In this document: positions 1-5,165 of the stretch, piece by piece | Layout of the letters: each line of letters starts with the position of its first letter | Position numbering within the stretch: the first letter of the stretch is position 1 | From: an uncultured beta proteobacterium | GTDB taxonomy: Bacteria > Pseudomonadota > Gammaproteobacteria > Burkholderiales > Burkholderiaceae_B | Assembly (NCBI GenBank): GCA_903929925.1 | Contig: CAIYWO010000076.1 | Span: 1 to 5,357 of the forward strand | Length of the DNA stretch: 5,357 nt | Reading direction: 5' to 3' | Program-made: the position numbers and the translations under genes | Notes under the pieces: model-generated | The model's input: only the letters and a program-made list of their open reading frames with translations | What the model was told of the DNA's origin: nothing | The model's database searches: none

Positions 1-583
1 CGATGCAGGCAAATGCAATCGTTGCCATAAACAGTAGAGCTAAAAGCAAGCCAGGAATAATGCCTGCAAGATAGAGCTTTGGCACTGAAGAATTCGTCAG
101 TACGCCGTAAATGACCAGATTGATCGAAGGCGGGATCAAAATCCCAAGGGTTCCACCGGCTGCAATACTTCCTAGAAAGAGAGGTTCGTTATAGCCGTAT
201 TTTTTTATCTGCGGCAGAGCTACGGTTCCCACTGTGGCGGCTGTAGCGACGCTAGAGCCAGAAGTAGCGGCGAACAACGCCGAAGCTCCAATGTTTGCGT
301 GCATCAGACCACCTGGAAGCCAGGAGAGCCAGAGACTCAGTGCGGAATACATGCGTTCTGCGAACCCTGCTCGCAAAAGAATCTCACCGAGCATAATAAA
401 CAGAGGGATAGCAACAAGCAGGAATTCTGTATTGGTAGTCCAAGCCAGTTCACCCATGGCTCGAGACAGAGGCAGCATCGAATATATTTGATCCAATACC
501 AGGCCGAGGACCCCTAGAGCTGCTCCGACGGGAATACTCAGACCGATAAGGATCAGTAAGAGAGTGAGTGCGGTTGAGATCAT
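1..583 (-). CDS. dctM: TRAP transporter large permease (DctM family), N-terminal 194 residues, cut by the window edge
   Basis: This is the large membrane subunit of a TRAP transporter, the channel-forming part that imports substrate delivered by the periplasmic DctP protein using a sodium or proton gradient. The frame stays open from ATG at 583 to the left edge. The start MISTALTLLLILIGLSIPVG is a membrane segment. Residues about 100-125 read FAATSGSSVATAATVGTVALP, followed by a GYN and then GSIAAGGTLGILIPPSI at about 141-157, all hallmark motifs of the DctM family. The start codon overlaps the dctQ stop as ATGA, so the two genes are translationally coupled. A GAGG at 594-597 lies 10 bases before the ATG. 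The family is usually about 425 residues, so a little less than half is present. The family call is very secure; the substrate is unknown. Confidence 0.97.
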   Translation of the reverse strand, partial: MISTALTLLLILIGLSIPVGAALGVLGLVLDQIYSMLPLSRAMGELAWTTNTEFLLVAIPLFIMLGEILLRAGFAERMYSALSLWLSWLPGGLMHANIGASALFAATSGSSVATAATVGTVALPQIKKYGYNEPLFLGSIAAGGTLGILIPPSINLVIYGVLTNSSVPKLYLAGIIPGLLLALLFMATIAFACI

Positions 584-1188
584 AATGTGCGATCCTCTTG
601 GACGCGACGCTGTCCCGCTTGCGCTTCGTCAAGCGCTTCTTCTTGTGACAGACGCGCACCGGCTAACTCGTTAATGCTTTGATAGTCGCCAGTGACTAGC
701 GCACGGCTAGCGCGACTCAGCATCAGGGCCAATACAAACACCATCCAAACCATACCAATAAACCAAAGACCTTGCGGAATCCAAAGTGGTGTCGCAAGCG
801 GGGTATTAGCAAAAGACTTTTGAACCCATGATGTGGTGAGCACTTCATAGGAATATCGCGTTAGCATCGTTAGAAAAACGGCTAGCGCGACGAGGGAGAC
901 CCAATCGAGTATCGCAGCCACGCGAATGGAGAAGTGTTGATAAAGAATATCGACTCGAACGTTTGCTCGCTCGAGTACGACTAGAGCCAATGACCAGGTT
1001 GTGCTGATAGCGAATGCGTATCCAGATAATTCGTCGGCTCCGCCGACTGATATCGCAAATAGTTTTCGGACAATTACATCAAAACAAACAAGACAGGCAC
1101 TCAATAGCGTTAGTATGCCGCCGCCCCAGACGCCCCAGCGGGAGACCGTGGTTGCCCATACAAGCATACTGTGCGATTGAGTGCCCAT
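580..1188 (-). CDS. dctQ: TRAP transporter small permease (DctQ family)
   Basis: This is the small membrane subunit of the TRAP transporter, which pairs with DctM in the inner membrane. The 202-residue protein shows four hydrophobic stretches at about 18-38, 55-73, 93-112 and 137-158. Family signatures are FDVIVRKLF at 36-44, ADELSGYAFAISTTWSLAL at 51-69 and the RANVRVD at 74-80. After the fourth segment comes a hydrophilic, Glu/Gln/Arg-rich tail of about 40 residues, somewhat long for the family. The ATG at 1188 lies 9 bases after the dctP stop, and the only purine-rich ribosome-binding stretch (GAAGAAG, minus strand) overlaps the end of dctP about 12 bases upstream, so translation probably depends on dctP translation. 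The gene overlaps dctM by 4 bases. Confidence 0.95.
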   Translation of the reverse strand: MGTQSHSMLVWATTVSRWGVWGGGILTLLSACLVCFDVIVRKLFAISVGGADELSGYAFAISTTWSLALVVLERANVRVDILYQHFSIRVAAILDWVSLVALAVFLTMLTRYSYEVLTTSWVQKSFANTPLATPLWIPQGLWFIGMVWMVFVLALMLSRASRALVTGDYQSINELAGARLSQEEALDEAQAGQRRVQEDRTL

Positions 1189-1197
1189 GTTTTTGTA

Positions 1198-2244
1198 TTA
1201 CTTCTTCGCAGTAACGTTAAGTTTTTTTCCAATTGTGGCATTGAAGTCTGCCACACATTGATCGGAGCAGCGCGCCGCCCACTTCGGCAAAATAACGTCA
1301 CCGAGAAGTTTGTTTAGTAAGGCCTTATCAGCTTCCGATGGCTTCACCAGTGTCATTTTTCCCTTTACGTCGAAAGGACATCCAGGAGCACCGGTATTAC
1401 AGGCATACCCCTGCTCTGTTTGTTCGTTCGCAGCATTCCACATTGTTGTCATCAAAGTATTGATGTTGGTTTGCAAGAAGGACTGAACTTTAGGATCGAT
1501 TTTGTCCCAAGCTTTTTGATTGACAGCGTGAATTTGCTGGTTCCAATTGATAGGCAGAGCCAAAAGGTGGGTGGATACTTCGTACCACTTCGCAGAGTAA
1601 CCAGATAGGGATCCTGTGATAGCACAGTTCACTACCTTGTTTTGTAGGGCGGGTACGACCTCACCGAACGCGAGTGTCACACTTGTTCCACCAAGGGCTT
1701 GTATAAATTCTGCTTGAGTTCGGCTGCTTGTGCGTACTTTTTTACCTTTCAAGTCATTCAGGTCTTTGATAGGAGCATTACAAAAAATGACCTGGGCAGG
1801 ATACGGTGATAGGCCAAGAATCTTTACGTTGTTATTGCCACCGTAGAGCTTTCCGTAAACGGGTGCAAAAAGGTCGGTGATTTCACGCGCGGTTTTGACA
1901 TCAGGGGCCAAACCAGGCAGGTCGATTGCTTCATTGATTGGGTTGTCGCTTGCGAAATAGGAAAGTGTCGCAGTGCCAAACTCAATCACGCCCTGGCCGA
2001 TGAGTCGCATCAGTTCTGGACCCTTTAGGCCCATCTGGTTAAAGCCCTGGATCTCAGCGGTAACCTGGCCTTTGGATGCTTCCGGGATCGTCTTTGTCCA
2101 AAAAGGTTGTTCAAAGTCCTTGTAGGCTGTTAGGTTGTTTAGGCCGCCCACAACTTTAAGTTGTGTACGCGGTAGGTCTTGCGCTGCGACGTTAGTCGCC
2201 ATGATTGTTGCAGCACTAACTACTGCGAGCATCAGCGTTTTCAT
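1198..2244 (-). CDS. dctP: TRAP transporter periplasmic solute-binding protein (DctP family)
   Basis: This is the extracytoplasmic binding protein that captures the substrate, typically a small organic acid, and hands it to DctQM. The 348-residue protein starts with a Sec signal peptide (MKTLMLAVVSAATIMATNVAAQ), probably cut after Ala21. The family core is seen at about 162-201: DLKGKKVRTSSRTQAEF, then ALGGTSV and FGEVVPALQNKVV. Arg171 sits where the carboxylate-clamping arginine of DctP proteins is normally found. The region after it (NCAITGSLSGYSAKWYEVS) replaces the usual VDGQENP-like stretch, so the pocket is not that of a classic C4-dicarboxylate binder. Six cysteines (155, 207, 282, 289, 326, 330) lie in the mature part. 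AGGAG at 2253-2257 is 8 bases before the ATG and fixes the start. It is the first gene of a dctP-dctQ-dctM run, 88 bases after the DUF1445 gene. Confidence 0.95.
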   Translation of the reverse strand: MKTLMLAVVSAATIMATNVAAQDLPRTQLKVVGGLNNLTAYKDFEQPFWTKTIPEASKGQVTAEIQGFNQMGLKGPELMRLIGQGVIEFGTATLSYFASDNPINEAIDLPGLAPDVKTAREITDLFAPVYGKLYGGNNNVKILGLSPYPAQVIFCNAPIKDLNDLKGKKVRTSSRTQAEFIQALGGTSVTLAFGEVVPALQNKVVNCAITGSLSGYSAKWYEVSTHLLALPINWNQQIHAVNQKAWDKIDPKVQSFLQTNINTLMTTMWNAANEQTEQGYACNTGAPGCPFDVKGKMTLVKPSEADKALLNKLLGDVILPKWAARCSDQCVADFNATIGKKLNVTAKK

Positions 2245-2269
2245 GAAGGCATCTCCTAATTAACGGGAC

Positions 2270-2307
2270 AAAAATCTGTATCGGGTACCCGCTTAGCGTC
2301 GATACAG
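2270..2307 (-). terminator. candidate intrinsic terminator or attenuator between the DUF1445 gene and dctP
   Basis: An 8-bp perfect inverted repeat (CTGTATCG at 2276-2283 and CGATACAG at 2300-2307) is followed, on the minus strand, by A and then five T at 2274-2270. The 16-base loop holds a small CGC/GCG pairing of its own and overlaps the 10-bp palindrome CGGGTACCCG at 2282-2291, so alternative folds are possible. It lies 26 bases after the DUF1445 stop and 25 bases before the dctP start, in the right orientation to end or dampen transcription coming from the DUF1445 gene. The stem is only half G+C, so full termination is doubtful. Confidence 0.45.
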
Positions 2308-2332
2308 GGAACAGACTGAAAGTATTTATGTT

Positions 2333-3109
2333 TCAAATAATGGAAAGTTGAGAGTTGAGCTTGTCTGTCACCAACATGAACCCCGGCGCATGGGTGATAC
2401 AAAAATCAGGTTTTGAAGCCATCAAGACGGCTTGGGGGGTGACACCGCAAGCCCAAAAAACAGGAATTTCGTCGCTGGCAATTTGTACGGGTTCACCAAA
2501 GTCTGGCTTAGATAAGTCTGTGATTCCGATTTGTGCAGGGTCGCCTAAGTGGACGGGTGCGCCGTGCACGGATGGGAACTTTGATGTGATTTGAATTGCT
2601 CGGATTGCATCGGCAGCTTTAAATGGCCTCATCGATACGACCATCGGGCCGTGAAAGGGACCTGCAGGAGTTGTCGCAATATTACTTTTGTACATCGGGA
2701 CATTCGAGCCACAGGAAATGTGACGAACATCGATACCGTCAGCGACGAGTGCCTCTTCAAACGAGAAAGAGCAACCAAGTGCGAAGCTAACTAAATCATC
2801 GCGCCAAAATCGCGAGATATTGGTCACCTCTTCGACTAACACGCCATCGCGCCAAACCCGATAGCGGGGAATATCTGTTCGCACATCCAAGTCATCCCCA
2901 AAGCCGGGGAAGTCGGTCCCGCCGACATCCGCGATCGAGAGAATTGGGCAAGGTTTAGGGTTGCGTTGGCAGAATAATTGAAAGTCGCTAGCTAACGCTT
3001 TCGGAAGAATGACGAGATTCGCCTGGACAAACCCAGGGGCCGCTCCTGCTGTTGGCTGCTGAAATGTGCCGTTTCGGATATTGAGTCGCACTTGCTGCGA
3101 GGCCAGCAT
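2333..3109 (-). CDS. DUF1445 / YcsI-family protein (putative hydro-lyase, D-glutamate cyclase homologue)
   Basis: This 258-residue, full-length, probably cytoplasmic protein belongs to the DUF1445 family. Members are usually named putative hydro-lyases; the C-terminal domain of vertebrate D-glutamate cyclase, which makes 5-oxo-D-proline from D-glutamate, is related. Motifs seen in order are PGFVQANLVILP (25-36), FCQRNPKPCPIL (46-57), LDVRTDIPRYRV (74-85), FALGCSFSFEEAL (109-121), NVPMY (136-140), MVVSMRP (156-162), HGAPVHLGDP (182-191), IPVFWACGVTPQ (215-226) and ITHAPGFMLVTD (238-249). The last motif carries Phe244 where I recall His in most relatives. There is no signal peptide or membrane segment. 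GGGAG at 3116-3120 is 6 bases before the ATG. It is the first gene after the LysR gene on the same strand, downstream of a candidate LysR operator, and precedes the TRAP genes. The family is certain; the reaction in this locus is not. Confidence 0.93.
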   Translation of the reverse strand: MLASQQVRLNIRNGTFQQPTAGAAPGFVQANLVILPKALASDFQLFCQRNPKPCPILSIADVGGTDFPGFGDDLDVRTDIPRYRVWRDGVLVEEVTNISRFWRDDLVSFALGCSFSFEEALVADGIDVRHISCGSNVPMYKSNIATTPAGPFHGPMVVSMRPFKAADAIRAIQITSKFPSVHGAPVHLGDPAQIGITDLSKPDFGEPVQIASDEIPVFWACGVTPQAVLMASKPDFCITHAPGFMLVTDKLNSQLSII

Positions 3110-3137
3110 ACAAATCTCCCAGGGATTGCTTTTGTCT

Positions 3138-3167
3138 ATTCAACGCTAGCTGGAGTGTACTGTCCAA
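3138..3167 (-). promoter_or_regulatory. weak candidate promoter of the DUF1445 gene (and possibly dctPQM)
   Basis: On the minus strand, TTGGAC at 3167-3162 could serve as the -35 element and TTGAAT at 3143-3138 as the -10 element, with an 18-base spacer. This would start transcription near 3131, about 21 bases before the DUF1445 ATG. Both elements match the sigma-70 consensus poorly (3 of 6 and 4 of 6), as expected of a promoter that needs an activator. The call rests partly on its good spacing from the inverted repeat at 3185-3209. Confidence 0.35.
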
Positions 3168-3175
3168 TTATCATT
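3168..3175. promoter_or_regulatory. possible second regulator half-site next to the -35 element
   Basis: The plus-strand octamer TTATCATT differs by one base from TTATCAAT at 3201-3208, inside the large inverted repeat. The two copies are 33 bases apart, about three helical turns, so they would face the same side of the DNA. It also lies inside a smaller dyad, TCCAA at 3163-3167 and TTGGA at 3175-3179. Its place at about -40 relative to the inferred start fits an activation-type site of a LysR protein. It is a short AT-rich match and could be chance. Confidence 0.3.
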
Positions 3176-3184
3176 TGGAATCGA

Positions 3185-3209
3185 CATTGATAAATTTAAT
3201 TTATCAATG
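3185..3209. promoter_or_regulatory. perfect 11-bp inverted repeat, candidate LysR-type operator
   Basis: The left arm is CATTGATAAAT (3185-3195), the right arm is ATTTATCAATG (3199-3209), and the spacer is TTA. The centre contains the T-N11-A pattern (T3191, A3203) typical of LysR recognition sites. It overlaps the final His codon and stop codon of the lysR-type gene and is centred about 88 bases before the DUF1445 start, near -66 of the candidate promoter. Neither flank has a T-run, which argues against an intrinsic terminator. The binding protein is presumably the adjacent LysR regulator, which is inference. Confidence 0.6.
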
Positions 3210-4094
3210 ATATTGCGTAGAGATCTCTTCCGCGAGTTTTGCCAGTGCGCGTGCAATGTGCTCATCCGGCCCCTTAGCCCAGGACGCAGTAAAGGCGAGC
3301 TCTGGTAGTTTTGGTGCCTGCACACTGAGAAGACAAAGTCGTCCTTCGCTAAGTTCTGTCTTTAGAAAGGTCGGGGTAATAACAGCCACCCCAATCGCAT
3401 CAAGCGTCATGCGCACGACAACGGATAGAGATGCACTGCCGTACATACGAGGTGCATGAATTCCGGACGCAGTGATCAGGCTACGCACAAAGTGGTGCGG
3501 CGCGCTAGCAGCGGAGTATGTGATGATTGGATGCTCACATACTTGGGCGAGCGTTAATTGTTTTTTGTTGAGACCCAGTTTGGGGCTTGCAATCCAAGCG
3601 AGTGGATATTTGCAGATCGGAATATTCTCAAGTTGTGGCGATAAAATCGGGCCCAATAAAAACGCGAGGTTGAGCCGATGCGAAAGGACTTGCTCTCGCA
3701 AAACAGGCGTTGTTTCGACCTCAAGCTCGACGCTAACAGCAGGATAACGTGCATGAACAGCTTCTAGGAACTGGGGCAGCCATGTTTGTACGATTGTTTC
3801 CGATACGCCGATTCTGACCTGACCCGTAATCGTACTTGGGCTATTTGCTGCGCCGAGCATATCTTGCTTGAGGTCCAACATCCGCTTTGCGTACTCTAGC
3901 AGCTCAATCCCTTTGGTTGTCAGCTTGACGCCTCGAGCGTTGCGCTCTAAGAGTTTGACACCCAGAGATGACTCTAGTGAAGCAATTCGTTGGGAAACGG
4001 CTGGTTGCGTGGTGTTTAGTTTGTGTGCTGCAGCACGAAAACTGGTCAACGTAGCGACCCAAACGAATGTTTCCAGATTGCGGATCTCGATCAT
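3204..4094 (-). CDS. LysR-family transcriptional regulator
   Basis: This is a 296-residue DNA-binding regulator of normal LysR length. The winged helix-turn-helix is at about 3-62: LETFVWVATLTSFRAAAHKL, TTQPAVSQRIASLESSLG and LLERNARGVKLTTKG. The linker helix follows (63-82), then a periplasmic-binding-protein-like effector domain beginning near 92 (QVRIGVSETIVQTWLPQFL), with Ser98 and Thr100 near the usual coinducer pocket, and GVAVIT at 235-240. The start at 4094 gives the standard N-terminus, and no start codon lies further upstream before an in-frame stop at 4122-4124. The minus-strand bases before it are pyrimidine-rich (CCCCCTTCTTTTT), so there is no Shine-Dalgarno site; translation may be weak or leaderless. 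It stands between the divergent Bug/TctC gene and the co-directional DUF1445-TRAP genes, and likely controls one or both. Its last codons lie in the candidate operator. Confidence 0.96.
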   Translation of the reverse strand: MIEIRNLETFVWVATLTSFRAAAHKLNTTQPAVSQRIASLESSLGVKLLERNARGVKLTTKGIELLEYAKRMLDLKQDMLGAANSPSTITGQVRIGVSETIVQTWLPQFLEAVHARYPAVSVELEVETTPVLREQVLSHRLNLAFLLGPILSPQLENIPICKYPLAWIASPKLGLNKKQLTLAQVCEHPIITYSAASAPHHFVRSLITASGIHAPRMYGSASLSVVVRMTLDAIGVAVITPTFLKTELSEGRLCLLSVQAPKLPELAFTASWAKGPDEHIARALAKLAEEISTQYH

Positions 4095-4182
4095 AAAAAG
4101 AAGGGGGTCTGTTATGAATGCTTACGGGATACTTCGTTGTATTCTGCGTTTACTGGGGAATAATAAAAGGAGTAACTCGTCA
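4095..4182. promoter_or_regulatory. divergent intergenic region between the LysR gene and the Bug/TctC gene
   Basis: These 88 bases must hold the promoters of both divergent genes unless one lies inside the coding region. No convincing -35/-10 pair was found on either strand. The best dyad is ATAC at 4129-4132 and GTAT at 4139-4142 with a 6-base spacer, one base shorter than the classic ATAC-N7-GTAT LysR box. A plus-strand purine run (AAGAAGGGGG, 4098-4107) precedes an in-frame ATG at 4114, an alternative start of the downstream gene. The large operator-like repeat at 3185-3209 has no copy here. Confidence 0.5.
4167..4172 (+). promoter_or_regulatory. ribosome binding site that decides the Bug/TctC start
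   Basis: AAGGAG ends 10 bases before the ATG at 4183. This start yields a clean signal peptide and a family-typical 322 residues, so it is preferred over the upstream in-frame ATG at 4114, which would add 23 residues ahead of the signal peptide. The ATG itself lies in the 6-base loop of a small 5-bp hairpin (ACTCG at 4175-4179 and CGAGT at 4186-4190). Confidence 0.7.
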
Positions 4183-5151
4183 ATGCGAGTCTTAAAAATA
4201 GCACTATTGTTGAGTTCAATGATTGTTTCTGCTGCGGCGGGAGCAAGTCCAGCAGACAAATATCCTGAACGCCCCGTGCGTATTGTTGTGCCGTTTGTCG
4301 CTGGCGGTGGTGGTGATTTCATTGCACGCGCCTGGGCCGATAAGCTGTCCGACGTAATTAAACAGCCCGTCATCATTGAAAACCGCGGAGGTGGCAACAC
4401 AGTCGTCGGAACTGAACAAGTCGCCAAGGCTGCTCCGGATGGCTATACCTTGTTGTTAGTCAGTCCGACAATTTCTACCAATCCAACCTTGTTACCGAAT
4501 TTGCCTTACAAAACCCCTGAGGCTTTTGCCTCGGTCGCACAAGTTATTACTTATGCCATGGGTGTGGCGGTGCATGCAGGCTCTCCTATCCAGAATATTC
4601 CTGAACTCGTTGCTTATGCGAAAAAGAACCCAGGCAAGCTCACAACGGCAACCTCAGGTGAGGGTTCAGCGACGGATCTAGCAGCAGAGTTGTTTATGGA
4701 AAAAACCGGCACAAAAATTACTAAAGTGCCCTACAAAGGCGCCGGGCAAGGCGTGCTAGATGTAGCGAGCGGTCACGTCGACATGCTTTTTACTGGAATG
4801 TCCCAGTTAAAACCTCAACTTGATGGAAAGCGCATTCGTCTGATTGCGACCTCCGGATTACAGCGACTGAATTCTGCACCTGATGTAGCAACGATTGCAG
4901 AACAGGGGTATCCGGGCTTTGAGGCCGTTGTATGGTGGGCCGTTCTGGCACCTGCCGGGACGCCGCCGGAAATCATTGAGAAAATTAACGCCGCTCTTAA
5001 AACCAGCCTTTCTCACCCAGACGTTGGACGCCGCTTGGCGGTGATTGATGGTGTCGTACAGGTTTCGACTCCTAAAGAATTTGATGCGTTCTTGCGGTCT
5101 GAAATCGAGACATGGCGTCGGTTATTAAAGCCATCTGCGTCCAATAAGTAG
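4183..5151 (+). CDS. Bug/TctC-family periplasmic substrate-binding protein (orphan tripartite tricarboxylate transporter type)
   Basis: This 322-residue exported binding protein is of the Bug (TctC) family, which captures organic acids or other small solutes in the periplasm for TctAB-type permeases; many betaproteobacterial members lack adjacent permease genes, as here. The signal peptide is MRVLKIALLLSSMIVSAAAG, with cleavage likely near Ala19-Ala21. Family motifs in order are YPERPVRIVVPFVAGGGGD (27-45), IIENRGGG (64-71), AAPDGYTLLL (83-92), KKNPGKL (147-153), VPYKGAGQGVLDVASGHVDMLF (182-203), and DVATIAEQGYPGFEA (234-248). The helix after the second pocket loop reads SGEGSATDLAAELF, with Glu160 and Asp165 where Asn/Val and His are common, and the first loop has GGGGD rather than GG-x-TD. 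This suggests a changed ligand. It is divergent from the LysR gene and only 14 bases before the 2-hydroxyacid dehydrogenase gene, with which it likely forms an operon. Confidence 0.95.
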   Translation: MRVLKIALLLSSMIVSAAAGASPADKYPERPVRIVVPFVAGGGGDFIARAWADKLSDVIKQPVIIENRGGGNTVVGTEQVAKAAPDGYTLLLVSPTISTNPTLLPNLPYKTPEAFASVAQVITYAMGVAVHAGSPIQNIPELVAYAKKNPGKLTTATSGEGSATDLAAELFMEKTGTKITKVPYKGAGQGVLDVASGHVDMLFTGMSQLKPQLDGKRIRLIATSGLQRLNSAPDVATIAEQGYPGFEAVVWWAVLAPAGTPPEIIEKINAALKTSLSHPDVGRRLAVIDGVVQVSTPKEFDAFLRSEIETWRRLLKPSASNK

Positions 5152-5165
5152 TCGGGACAATCCAA

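Noticed and set aside
234..517. Plus-strand open frames opposite dctM
   Set aside because: They are antisense shadows of a strongly conserved permease sequence and have no recognisable domain or good ribosome site.
2355..2794. Plus-strand open frames opposite the DUF1445 gene
   Set aside because: The minus-strand frame carries many family motifs across this whole stretch; the plus-strand translations are low-information shadows.
3185..3209. The AT-rich inverted repeat read as an intrinsic terminator of the LysR gene
   Set aside because: The stem is very AT-rich and has no T-run after it on the minus strand; its T-N11-A core and distance from the promoter fit an operator better.
3868..4182. 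Upstream in-frame extension of the Bug/TctC reading frame, reaching back across the LysR coding region
   Set aside because: It is antisense to the conserved LysR helix-turn-helix region, its translation resembles no domain, and the signal peptide with its ribosome site starts at 4183.
4118..4195. A 25-codon plus-strand frame (ATG at 4118) ending inside the Bug/TctC start, considered as a leader peptide
   Set aside because: There is no run of identical codons or attenuator hairpin, and the stop/start overlap can arise by chance. Nothing beyond position supports it.
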